Shown piece after piece: positions 44,136-55,665 of a DNA stretch of 64,000 nt. A program made the translations under genes and the position numbers. The stretch is from Gamarada debralockiae (lineage: Eukaryota; Ascomycota; Leotiomycetes; Helotiales; Hyphodiscaceae). The notes under the pieces are model-generated. The model was not told where the DNA came from. It did no database searches and saw only the letters and a program-made list of their open reading frames with translations. The stretch's first letter is position 1. Each line of letters begins with the position of its first letter. Location: assembly GCA_002803225.1 (NCBI GenBank), contig NXFV01000277.1, forward strand, positions 1-64,000, in the 5' to 3' direction.

Positions 44136-46172
44136 ATGGCCTCCAACCTTGACGATTTACTGAGCGGGGCATGGAAAAGTGGACAACAACCGAAGCCAGG
44201 CGCAACGAAAGATGATACTGTACAACTCCAAGACCCACCAACAATCTTGAGAGGACCGAAAGGGCAAGTAAGCAGATGTTTTTGGTCCTCGCCTATAGAA
44301 GATCAAAGCAGTCAATCCGATAATCGTGCAGGCTCTCCGCCAGCTATCGGAGGAAGGATAATTCAACTGAAGAGGATTGAACCGGGAGATATAGCCAATC
44401 AAGATCCTTGGTCTCCGATAATGCAGAAGCAGAATGGCAAATTCAGCGCGTCCGCGAGCTTACCGCAGGTTCCCGAAGCAAAGATTGTTCAACTGGAAAG
44501 GACCGCGTCGGAGGATGAAGTCAATAAAGATCTTGCGATCACGAAGAAGAAAGCCCGCCAATCGAGCACAGTCACTAATTCTCCGCCAGCGATCGAGGTA
44601 GAGGAAACTCAGCTGAAGAGAGGGGTACCGAAAGACAAAGTCACCAAAGATCCTGCGTCTCCACTCGTGCAAAGGAAGGCCCGCCAGCCCAACACATTCG
44701 CCGATTCTCTGCTAGCGATCAAGGCACATTGTGTCAAACCAAAGGAGACTGCGCCGAAAGACAAAGTACGCAAAGATCCTGCGCTCACGCAAAACAAACC
44801 CCGCAAATCCAACACAACCGCAAGTTCTCCGCTATCGATCGAGGCAACGATCGTTCAGCTGAAGTTAACGTCGAAAGACAGAACCAAGGATGATCCTAGT
44901 TCTCCGCTCATGCAGAAGAAGACCTTCGAAGCTAACGCATCCACTGATTCTCCACAAGCGACTGAGACAAAGAAAACTCAAGTACAGGATACCCTGCATA
45001 CCCTGCATCATCCAGACCCTCCTGGAGCAATTCGAAGAGCTGCGCTAATCGCAGACCATGATGCGAAAACCAAGAAGTCATCCATTCGATGCAATGCAGA
45101 GGTTAAGATAGCTAAAGACAAGCATATCTCCTATGTCAAGGAACTAGATACGGAGCTGGAGAGGAATTTGAGCGAGCTCAATAGTGAGTTGAAGAAAAAC
45201 AAGGAAGACCAAGGCCGCTTTAAGACAACATTGACCAATATTAATGTGGGTTTGCCGTGTCTCTACTGTCTTCTCGAGAAATACCGGTAACTTATTCGCT
45301 CACGAAATGACTGACAGCTTTTTCCACAGGTTCTCGTCACAAAGCAAGGCAGATGGAAGTACAGTAATTCGGATTTTGGCCCCAAACAAGAAGATACGCC
45401 AACTCGAATAACTACTTCTACAATTGAAGAAGCAAAGTCTACGAAGAGATTTGTTCCATTCCGTCTCCCATCCTCCAAAGCTCCCCGCGAAACATCTGAG
45501 GAACCTACCTTATATAATTCTCAAGCTTCAGAATTGACCGTCGCTAATACATCTCCCGCGACAGCCTCCAATGGAAGCTCGCTCGAGCGATCTTCTTCTC
45601 TATCCCTGTTCTTATCTCCCAATTCCGATGCGCCGACACCTGCACCCACTGTCATAGAGACCTCGCCTGGGACCTCCTTCAACAGCGAAACCAACCTTTC
45701 TCGAATTCTCATGAACACCGAGACCACACACTCCTTCACCAGCGAACACACTCCAACACCCCTGAAGCGCAAGTCCTCTCCTCGCTCTCCAACTCCTTCC
45801 AAAAAGCCACGCAAAACCACCGAACCCACTACATCCTCAACACCAGCCCCCTCAGCAGAAGTCCCCTCATACATTGAAACAGACCCCATCCGCCCCAAGC
45901 TCACAGCATACCCCTTCTGCTTCGTCAGCGCCTGGAATGTGGACATCAAAGACGAGAACCTGAAACTGATGCGAAAGATGGTTGAAGCGTTCAAATTCTA
46001 CCCCGAAGCTGTGCGAGCGGATAAGACGGGATATTTTTTGATATTTGATGCAAGCGAGAAGGGGGAGCATATGGCGGAGAAGTGTGTGAGGCATTTTAAG
46101 AAGTGGAAGTTTAGGAAGCAGCATATGTATATGCAGTTTTGCGCACGGGGAAGTGCTATGGATGGGGGTTGA
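44136..46172 (+). CDS. Repeat-bearing coiled-coil / RRM-like paralogue
   Basis: Two exons, 44136-45245 and 45330-46172, with an 84 bp intron; 650 residues. The C-terminal 100 residues match the gene at 36716-38344: the ETDPIRPKL linker, FCFVSAW (RNP2-like) and KTGYFLIFDASEKGE (RNP1-like). Before it lie a coiled coil ending LTNIN at the exon border, in the same place as ALNQLK in the relative, and a basic segment LKRKSSPRSPTPSKKPRK. The N-terminal 280 residues replace the SAP domain by five or six diverged copies of a ~45-residue unit (pattern: IxQLKR, KDxxxKDPxSPxxQKKAR, then NTxxxSPxAIE). The repeat sequence is unknown to me. Likely nuclear and nucleic-acid binding by analogy. Confidence 0.7.
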
Positions 46173-46971
46173 GCGGTGGGATTGTTTGGTACTGTTAGGA
46201 TTGGTGGGGGAATGTTTTGAGTACTCATGGGTTGGCTAACTCTTTGTTAGAGCCTGAGTATACCGTAGGTTCTGGTGGTTTCTATGCACTTGCACATTAA
46301 GAGAGTTAGGGGATAATGAAAACCGCTTATACCAGAGGCTAAGTGGACAGTAACCAATGAAACTGCGTATTTGGAACTTTGAATTATCCCCATTCACTTG
46401 ATAAAACCTGTCTGATGCTGATGCGGATATTCTCATCTTCAACTGCTTGAAAACGTCCACAGGGATCGAACAATTAGATGCTCATATAGGCCTGGCGAAA
46501 GAAATATATTATCTCTTTCGCTGTATCAGGGCTCTTCTTACTGTTCGCCAACATCCTGATTTCTGGCCCCAGATCTGAGTCGTCCAAATGAAGTGAGCAA
46601 TTGAAGTACCCTGTAGCTTTTGAAGTGTGTTAGCTCGGGTTACTGTCCATCAAAACTTCCTGACTCCCAAGTTTGAATCTTTCAAATAAAGTGAGCGATT
46701 CAAGATATTTACAATCATTCCAAAATTCTCACAAATTTTATGATTCATCAGAGCAATTAGATCACATGTTCACGCGGATACGTGTTACAAACTGTTTTTC
46801 GCATTCTTGCATTTGCTGTTCAGTCTCTGCTACACAGTCTCGAAGAAGTGTACAGAGCAGCTCAACACCCTCTCAATAATCCGGCCATGCAAGCCTTCAT
46901 CTTAAAATAGTGTACTCAGCCGCTAAGCCAACACCAGCTATCACTCATGTGGAAAAAGTGTACTAAATAGC
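46173..46971. other. Intergenic, no gene recognised
   Basis: Short frames only. Nothing recognised. Confidence 0.4.
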
Positions 46972-47990
46972 TCAAAACTCCCAATATTCCCCCGGGCTCT
47001 CATTCATATCGCAAATATGTACAAAACAGTTCAAAACCATCCTAAAAACTACATATATCTGGAATAGCACCTGTATAAAAGGTCTTCTCAACAGAAATAT
47101 CTCGCGAGGGTAGTATCCTAACAAGCCTGTTCCACCAGGTGGACCACCATAGAGAAGAGCCTTCTTGCACTCCTCCAAATTGACCAAACCTCGGGCAGTA
47201 TCCTCGAACTGGACGTAGGAGGATCATCTATCTGCAAGAACCTGCTGTGGACGGAATTTGGTAACTCACTTCTTCAAGTCATCGAGCCTGGATATGTAGG
47301 TGGTTTGATAAGGCACACGGTTGGGGTCGCGAACAATTCTCTGAACTTCGATGTAAGGAGCGTCGAGGGTTTCATCAATCCACGCGGTGCGCTCAATGGT
47401 GGAAGGCATGTTCATAGGATCCATGTATTTGCGCTTCAGGTTTTGTAGGGCCTTTTGTATACAGTTAGCTAGAGTCCTGTGAAAGGCATACCGGAGTATT
47501 ATAACATACGTTCATGGAGCAGGGTGCCTTGCCATTGCCGGATATAAGGTCGGTGGAGTCGCTCTAAGCTCTAGCAGTCTTTTCATTCGCGAACTTCTGC
47601 GCTGCCAGCTTCTCTTTTGCGAGCTTCTCCTGTGCCAGCTTTTCCTACGCAACCTTCGCGTTTCGTTCTGCCTTTTCTTTGTCAAAACGTTCCACTCTCT
47701 CCTTCTGGCTTTGGCCGCATCCCCCTTTCTCTTCTCGAACAACGCTATTCGTTGCTCCCCGATCAATTCACACATGCCTTTTCTCTATCTCAACTTTCTC
47801 CTTCTCCAATTGCTCTCTAGCCCGCTTCTCACAATTCTCGTTCTCCAATCTACCCTCCTGAGCCATCTCCCTAACTGCCTTCTCCTTCGCAACTTTCGCC
47901 TTCTCTAACTTCTCTTCGGCAAGCTTGTCATTGACTGATTTCTTTGCCAAGTCTCTCTCTGCTTGAATACCCGTTTGAAATACTGGAAAT
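46972..47990 (-). pseudogene. Coiled-coil gene remnant, possible family member
   Basis: Minus-strand coding-like pieces in changing frames: AKKSVNDKLAEEKLEKAKVA (47950), EQRIALFEKRKGDAAKARRR (47740), EKLAQEKLAKEKLAAQKFA (about 47620, after an in-frame stop), ALQNLKRKYMDPMNMPS (about 47440) with APYIEVQRIVRDPNRVPYQT, and LVNLEECKKALLYGGPPGG (about 47180). Coiled coil followed by ALQNLK recalls the ALNQLK border of the SAP/RRM-like genes. Stops and shifts are not repaired by good introns, so it is probably dead. The link to that family is weak. Confidence 0.35.
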
Positions 47991-47999
47991 TTTCTTTTT

Positions 48000-49911
48000 A
48001 TTCTCGGTTCCTTGTATTTTCAAGAAAAAGCCAGTGTCAAAAGGCACGCCTTATCAAAAGGAAGGCTCTTGCTGAAAGACGAAGAGTGGTTGATGATGTG
48101 GAGGTAGAGGTGAAGGGAGGACTTTGCGCCGAGGCGGGTAAGATTTAGGTATCGAAGTGGATTACCGTGAATTGTTAAGCTCAAACGGGCTAGAAAAGTC
48201 ATTCACTTGTAAATTGAGCTCACATGAAGCAAACGCAACCAGGACTTGGGTGAATTCAAAAGAGAGATAGTGGAGATATGCTAGTGGAACGTTATACATC
48301 CGCATTCCGCTGGCCAAAACCAGAGAAAATCTGTTGTTAGATCAAGCTACAGCCACTCTAATGGATGAGAAGTATATGCATGGCCTTTTTCTATCGAGAT
48401 GAATCAAATCGATAAAACGAAAGGCTGTTGTTGGATTTTGGAAAATTTCCAGGCCAAACGAAGGCAAAACGAACAAGACATGCGCAGGGTACCTGGCAGA
48501 GGAATACTAAAACACCCAATATGATCGGTTGATTGTAAAGGAGCTCAGATTCAGGATTGTCCCACATGGTTGGAGAGAAGACCGGCCTCTATTCTATCTG
48601 GGACAAAAGGAACTCCACCTGCAAACAAAATGTTTGCCGACCACGAAGAAAGGTGTCAATACGAATTTTTCAGCGTCGACTTAACCTCTGAGATGCCATA
48701 TTTCCAGGGCGGAAGTGTAAGAAAGACCGACTAATCCGTATGAGGGGCATTTGAGAAATGCTAAGAAAGCCCGGCGGAAGTGAATACTCTATCCTACACA
48801 TGCCGATGCCAATCTTTTATCTACTAAAAAGCCCATATTAATCCACCAACTTCAGTTATTCCTGTTATTGAGATAACTATGCATTTGAAGGGAATAGAGA
48901 TCAAATTTGAATCTGCTCACGTCCGTACCACTCAATAAGGCACATGGTTTCTTTGGATGGACGAATTCAGGAAAATAACATAATGGAAACTTGCTGAAAC
49001 TTGATTTCAAGAGATCCTGTGGAGGAAGCAGGTTCTACAACTGCGTTCATGTTTAGATTACTGGCCACAGACCTGGGTGATTGAGGTGATTCTACTGACT
49101 CGTCCTCCTTACAAGCGAGAATGGCCACATAATGGAGGATGCCAAAGTGGAAAGCGTCTTCGAGGGATTTGATGTGTGTATAGAAACAACATTTTCAGCG
49201 CCACGATACTCTCGAGACCAAATTCAAATACAATACCCAAGAATTCAAACCTAATAGAGCTAGAATAACATGTCTGTATTTCGAAAACATATTCAATAGC
49301 TAGACTTTGAAACAAAAGGCTCCACAAGGGATTGTTCTCGGTCACATTGGCTCCTTGAAAACGTTCTTGAATCTACCCTCAAAGTTTAAAGTTTTTGAGT
49401 ATTGGGTGTACTATGCAGAAGTGGATAATGTTTCTCAAGAGACTTGATGTGTAGATGGCATGTATCTCGAGTAGTGATTTGGTAGACCAAAATAGGCGCA
49501 TTTTCAGTGAACCCAAATCCATCATTGTGCCTATTTGAATGCTTGAAGAATAATCATAATCAACACTAACACTGCAAGTAGAGTATGACAAGGAATAGTA
49601 GCTAAGAGGCATCGAAGATCGTCTTTGATCTGTTCTGAGTGCGAAAGTGAAGTGATTTATTGTGGTGCCTGAGGGTTCAAAGTGAATCTCCCAACAAAGC
49701 TGCCGACTTGGGTCGAAGGATAACTATATAAAGTAAATTAAAGAATTTTGAATCAAACATTGAAAACAAGCTAGTAAGTCCACTCCACCCCCTTCTCTTC
49801 TAGTTATCGTTCTAAAATCACAACGTGTCACAAACAAGCTAGTAATTTTACTCTACCGGTTCCCTCCTAATCATTGTCGTGATATCTAATTACACGATTT
49901 GTGTGGTTGAT
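48000..49911. other. Gene-empty region
   Basis: About 1.9 kb without a recognisable gene. The 14-mer AAACAAGCTAGTAA is repeated at 49764 and 49832. Confidence 0.45.
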
Positions 49912-50147
49912 TGGTGCAACGGTAAAAGTTGTATCCAACGTGAAGCAGACTGAGCGCCTTGTCACACGAGGCTTAAAAGTACCCTGCTGGAGGGAGCTTG
50001 CGAGCTTGTCGAAGGCGGAAGACCTTTAAGGGATGGGATCCCAGGGGGAGTACACTGATGCTGGTAATAGGCAAAGGTAGACATCCCGGCCATACGGTTA
50101 AGCTCTCTCCCCGAAGCCCCATTCAAATGGGGATTTTTTTTTTTTTT
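49912..50147 (+). ncRNA. Candidate Pol III-transcribed RNA
   Basis: An A-box match TGGTGCAACGG (consensus TRGYNNANNNG) at 49912-49922, a B-box-like GGTTAAGCTCT at 50097-50107, then a hairpin CCCCATT-CA-AATGGGG (50117-50132) followed by 14 T (50134-50147), a strong Pol III terminator. Between them are several local hairpins, e.g. GCCTTGT-CAC-ACGAGGC type near 49957-49973, AGCT-TGCG-AGCT, and GGGATG (50033) with CATCCC (50082). No long ORF of note. I could not match it to SRP RNA, RNase P/MRP RNA, 5S or a tRNA from memory. Transcription is inferred. Confidence 0.35.
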
Positions 50148-50530
50148 GTTGATCTTTTTTCTTCGCCTCACGCAAAGCTTTACCGCAGATGAACTCGTTC
50201 CTTATATCTATCGAAAATCACAATTACTCAAAGCAACCAAGAGATTATTTCTGGCCTCGTAAAAATCTGTTGGAGTTGGCGGTGTTCTCATATTGTCCTA
50301 ACACTTGCTGTACTGCTCGCCCGTGTGAGTTGGAATACTAAGGCCAAATCTTTGAAAGTTAAGTGCTCCCGGCTGAATTTGTCGCCAAAAGCACATTGTA
50401 GGCGTTGCTTTTATTCTCCATTACTTCACAAGTTTGAGATGTCTGACCTATTCATGCTTTTCCCCCATGACACAGTAGCTTTTCTCCTAGGCTCAGCCAG
50501 CGAACGTTCGGGGGTTCCTATACACCATCT

Positions 50531-52735
50531 CTACGCAATCCAAAACCACACTCTTTCCAGCCAGTTCCTGGGAACTGGCTTGACTTCCATCTCAGCCAAT
50601 CGATCCATCTCCGCCTTCCCGCCTATCACATCCACCTTCTCAATACTCGTCATCCATGGCGTCCTAAACCACGCTTTGTGACCAAGATACAGCACCAAAA
50701 ATGCCGGTATAGTGATATAGGCCGCCAAGAAATTGGCAGCTGACCATTCATTGGACCAGAAGACGTGGAAGCCGTTGGTAATGGTGAGAAGTACAATGAT
50801 GAAGAGCGCATAGTAAGTTGCATATGGTTGGAGAGGGGTCTTGAAGGGCAGCGTGTGTAAGAGACCATTGATGATGAGGGCTTTGCGGAATCGCTGGTAC
50901 TTGTGAGTATGGAGGAGCAAGAGTGGGGTGGAATGCTTACCAAATAAGTGATCATGACGACGATCCACGCGATGAAGCCGCTGACTAGAACACCGGGGAG
51001 TCAGTAATTTCCGAATCAAGAATGTCTCAAGAGCAAACGGAATGATTGGCGCGGTATGGGGAGTACCGGGAGTAAATGGAGTGCATGAGAGGAAACATGA
51101 GTGAGAGTAGGAGGTGAGAAATAAAGAGCCGATGTTCCTTACTGGTAGTCAAGTTGGTGAACCAGGTGAAGACAGTGGATCCAGAAGTTGAAACATTCAG
51201 GTAAGCAAGGCAAGAGACAGCAAAAGTTGCCAGTACAGCTACCCACGGAACCCCATTTTTGCTGCACGTCTTGAAGATTTTGGGTGCTTGGCCATTGCAT
51301 GCCAACGAATACAATGAACGCGAGCCGGCAAAGATCCAGGAATTTCCGGACGACCAGGCCGAAGTCAAAATGGCGGCATTCACAATATGGTTCTGTGAAG
51401 ATCTCGGAGTCAGTATTGCCTAATAAGATCGAATTTGGAGTTATGGGATGTCTCATGAGCCGTCAACTCTCATAAAACTCACGAGACATCCGTAGTAGGA
51501 AATATTACTCCGAGAACTATGGGCACGTACCAAGACATGGATGCCAGCATTCTGAATACCTATCACGAACGGACTGGCACCCGCACCCGACTCGCCCTTG
51601 GTGATGGCACTGAGCAGCTTGGGGTCGTTGTAGGGGGTAATGACGCCAATAACCAGCGATCCGAGGACGTAGAAGGCAATCAGGCGGTAGACAAAGCGCT
51701 TCGTTGCCTTTGGTATGTTTCTTCGTGGAGCTTCAGCTTCACCGGCAGCCGTCGTAATGAGTTCTGGGGAGAGAATGAACGAGAAGCCAGAGCGAACAAA
51801 GGCGTACCAGAAAGCCAAGAATCGACCAGTTCCGCCGGAGACTTTGTAGGGATTGAAAGCACCTGGATTTTGCCAATACCGGAAGCCAAGTCGATCGTGA
51901 GTGGGGGAACCTCCAAAGAAGATAACGACTCCTGTAATGATGAGGCCAATGATAGCGAGTATTTTGATCGAGGCGAACCAGAATTCAGCTTCCCCAAAGA
52001 AGGATACCGCGATGATATTTAAGATCAGGCATACTGCATGGCATTAGATATTGATTAGATTGTTTGCCGAGCAAGGGGTACCTAGAAGGATCATAGTGAT
52101 CCATGCCCCTGAAGGCACCGAGGTCGTCCAGTAATCCAACACCAAAGCAGCAGCTGTTGCTTCTGTGGCAGCCAAAATTGAGAACGAGTACCTAGACATA
52201 TCAGCATAATGATGTTGAAGATTTGTAGGCGTCATATCACCAGTAGTTCCATCCTGAAAGAGTCAGCAGGTTCTGGGGAATTATAATCTCTTCACTTACC
52301 TGCAGCAAACGCAAGACTTGGCTCGCAATACCGCTTCACAAAATAGGGTACAGACACTCCACCAATTGGCATATACGTTGTCATCTCCCCAAGATTGTTC
52401 ATGACGACCCAAATAATCGAGGACATGACAATATAGGACATGAGTAACGGAGCCGGTCCAACAAGTGACAGAACCTGGCCAGACCCCACAAACAATCCAG
52501 TGCCAATACATCCACCTGTTTATCAAGATTAGAATCACTTCAATCCAGCAAAGAGAAGGAAGTATGTACCAAGCGCCAAGAATTGAATATGTCTGCTCTT
52601 CAACCCCCGATGTGTCTCCCCAAAGCTCCCCGCATCAACAGGCCGAAAATATCCCTCCTCCGGCGAACTTTCATTGCTGAAAACCCCCCTGTTAACAACT
52701 TCCTTGCTGCTGCTATCCTGCTTCTCGAAATCCAT
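50531..52735 (-). CDS. Amino-acid permease (APC superfamily, YAT type)
   Basis: Eight exons: 52735-52570, 52515-52300, 52253-52241 (13 bp), 52191-52082, 52033-51531, 51392-51143, 50984-50941 and 50899-50531; 556 residues. Introns are 41-158 bp. Plasma-membrane proton-coupled import of amino acids. Family marks: a charged N-tail, LKSRHIQFLALGGCIGTGLF, then GGVSVPYFVKRY, FILSPELITTAAGEAEAPRR (YAT signature), SSGNSWIFAGSRSLYSLA, and twelve hydrophobic segments. The C-tail ends with VKPVPRNWLERVWFWIA. Most like general or proline-type permeases; specificity cannot be told. The 13 bp exon and the 41 bp intron are the least certain parts, but both restore conserved residues (GWNYWYSF and TYLYQRFRKAL). 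Confidence 0.92.
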
Positions 52736-53568
52736 AGTCGTCAATGTTCCTCAAGATCCCCTCATCCAGTCACTAGCTGTATATAAAAGAACTCCAAGGA
52801 GTGGGATGAAGAAGACGTTCACAATGAGATTGACAGTAAGCCGATACGAAGCGTCTAAATGAGGGACTTTGCCAGATAAGGGAATCTTCCTAGGAGCCAT
52901 TTTGAGTTTGAATTACTGCGTAGTTGCGGACGCCGTTGAAAAAAATTTTACGAAATGGGGAATGATGTGCAGATTGGCTCTCGCTTCTTATGTAACAGCA
53001 AAATCGGTACTCGCGAGATTTCGGAAGGACGTTACGTGTATGTGGGTTTTAACATTTCTATTGCTACAAAATGCGGAGTTTAGTATGAATTCTCATGCGG
53101 GGAAAGTCTTCGATGGGTTACTCTTAAACCGAAGCTGAGCAGATTGGTTGGTTTCAAGAGCCAAAACCGTCTGGTTGTGTGCTGCGGGCTTTGGCGGGGT
53201 AGAGCACATTGGCCCTACAGCCAGATCTTAGGCGAACCAAATTTGAAGGACAATGAAAATTTTTCGGCCTGTTCATCTGACCTGCACGTAAATTTCGCAG
53301 GGGAGTCTGGAGAAGATGGAAGTGGGTCACATGAAGTGGAGCCCCAGAGACCTTGCATGCAATAGACGAGGTGTGGAAAACCAAATGTTATTAAAGCATC
53401 CTTTCGGGGCTTATGAGAGCGAGCGTGGATGACTCAAAGTACTGGGCTTGAGATACATAAAAGCAGAAATCCTTCAAGACAATCCGCATTGCTGAGGAAG
53501 ACGCAAATGACAAAGCAATCTAAATGGAGACGGAAATTACACTGATGTGAAATCGAGGTCGTGCCCAT
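52736..53568. other. Intergenic between two transporter genes
   Basis: Both neighbours read leftward, so this holds the permease promoter. A TATA-like TTTTATATAC (minus) lies near 52780-52790. Confidence 0.45.
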
Positions 53569-55521
53569 TTAGACAGCAGTTTGTTGAGTCTGTATGCCCG
53601 TCTTCTCGTCGTGAATTACAGCGGCGTTGTCATCGGTATGAAGCTCCTTCTCGATTTGGTGAATATCAATATGCGAGACTTCGGCGTTCTCCCCATCGAA
53701 GATCTTGGCCAATTCCTCAAGAGTTGGGCCGCGGGTCTCGACGTAGAAGGAGTAGACGAAAAGGAGTTCAAGAAAGATCCAGATCTATAATACTAAGTTA
53801 GCGTGCGGATCTGAGTTTCCCCAGCGAAGGAAACTTACGGTGTAGAACAGCTCAAAGTTCCAGTGGTGGGGGAGGTTAGCCCAGGCAATGGGGTTGGTGT
53901 AGTTTCCGAGCACTAGACTGACTTGGACAGTAAGATTCATGATCATAAGTCCCTTGGCACGCAGCTTGTATGGAAGAATCTCGAGTGCGTAAGCGACGAG
54001 AAGTCCAGACCAAGCAAGAGAATAGAATACGCCGAACAACCAGACCCAAACAACTTGAGGGTAGCCAGCTGATTTGACTTTGGTTCCGTTGCTGTTCTCA
54101 AAGACGGCTGCAGTGATGGTCCAGGCCAAGAACATGCAGCACATGCCAGCTGTTGCGCTAAGGAAGAGTGGTCGTCGTCCAACACGGTCAATCAGGAAAG
54201 CACAACCAACGGAGACAAGGAGACTGAGAAGGGTTTGTCCTCCGTTGAGCGGAATCTTCTGGTCTTGCCTTTTGATGCCCATGCTGTTATAGATGATGTT
54301 CATATAATTACTAAACAGGGCATTGCCAGAGTATTGGGAGATGATACCAAGAGAAATGAGGAGCATCAATCGATATCGGTTACCTCGGGTCTTCAGGAAA
54401 TCGATGTAGTTGCTGGTCTTTCTGTACTCAAACTCAAGTCTGAGGGTCTCTTTGATTTCACGGTACTCGAATTGGACCGTAGCATTGTGAGTATCGCCAT
54501 TGGCATGGTATTTGGCAAGCGTGCCCAATGCCTCTTCGTATCTTTCCTTGGAGATGTGCCAACGTGGAGATTCGGGAACCCCTGCGAGTAAACTTAAGTC
54601 ACCGAAATAAAGAACACGAATGCACAAAGAGAAATCTTACAGTAGATGAAGGTAATTTGAACGACTGCGGGGACGACTTGGAGAAGTGCGAGCGTTCTCC
54701 ATGCCCATTCGTTGTGGATTGTTGACGTTGCCCAGGCAATCCATGCAACGACTGGTTCACTGTCAGCGATGAATATGGACATCCAGGGAAAGGCTCTTAC
54801 AAAGAGCACCCAAGTTCCACAAGCAGTTGTAAACTGCAGTGACCTTGCCTCTGTGTTGCGGATGGCAAATTTCGGTGAGAAGAAGCGGTGACGCCATTTG
54901 CGCCAGACTGTTACCGAATCCAAGGACGAATCTACCTCCGACGTACACTGATGCCGTTAGCTTGGCTATTGGACGGCACCTTTCTAGGATTCACGTCAAG
55001 AGTGTGTACATACTTCCGTACCCATTGGCAAAAGCTCCAATGAAACCTCCCAGAATCATGAGAATACAACCAAGGGCGATGGGAACTTTGCGTCCCCACC
55101 AATCGGCCATGTAGGGACTAAGTCTGAGTCAGAATGATAACTGCGTTGAGGGTAGAACATCACGAGACTCACACAATGGGGAAGCTGCAAAGAGATCCAA
55201 TCTGGTAGATGGCGTTCATCAACCCCAATTTGCTTCCAGTCGGAGAGTTGAAGTAGGCTTGCCATGCGTCCAGATTTTGAGAGGTGTTAAGCATCATTCT
55301 GTACTCGGGAACTATCATTAGCGTGTGGTTTTCAAAAGGTAAAATTTCTGATCATACCCATCGTAGCCTGTAGTTGCCGAGGCAATACAAAGAACTGCAG
55401 CCCAAAAGTAGAGCTTTCGAAGTCCTGGATCAGACCACCATTTGACCTTCTGCAACTCAGGCGCCTCAGCTTGAGCGACCTCTCGCTCCGCGTCAACCGT
55501 TGCGATACCGATAGCCACCAT
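53569..55521 (-). CDS. MFS sugar transporter
   Basis: Seven exons: 55521-55358, 55298-55173, 55117-55014, 54947-54801, 54751-54641, 54581-53839 and 53784-53569; 536 residues. Introns are 49-66 bp. A twelve-TM sugar/H+ symporter in the plasma membrane. Signatures: TGYDGMMLNTSQN in TM1, ADWWGRKVPIALG between TM2 and TM3, YVGGRFVLGFG, VPESPRW at the end of TM6, DRVGRRPLFL, and FYVETRGPTLEELAKIFDG at the C-terminus. It belongs to the group of fungal lactose/hexose-type permeases (QNLDAWQAYF region). Specificity is not decided. Start Met at 55521 follows a TATA-like box near 55650. Confidence 0.93.
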
Positions 55522-55644
55522 CTTGTCAGCAGCGAAAGACGAGAGCGGATGTTGTTGAAATGAGGTTTTACTGTATTCCTCTGCCTGCAAGGGGAAGGCA
55601 ACTTGGACGAGAAGAAAGTGGGATCGAAACAACGTGAAAGGCTG

Positions 55645-55665
55645 CTTTTAAACAATTATATACTC
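55645..55665 (-). promoter_or_regulatory. TATA-like box of the sugar transporter gene
   Basis: GAGTATATAATTG on the minus strand, about 130 bp upstream of the ATG. Confidence 0.4.

Noticed and set aside
49912..50147. SRP RNA, RNase P/MRP RNA, 5S rRNA or tRNA
   Set aside because: None of the hallmark conserved sequences I know for these was found.
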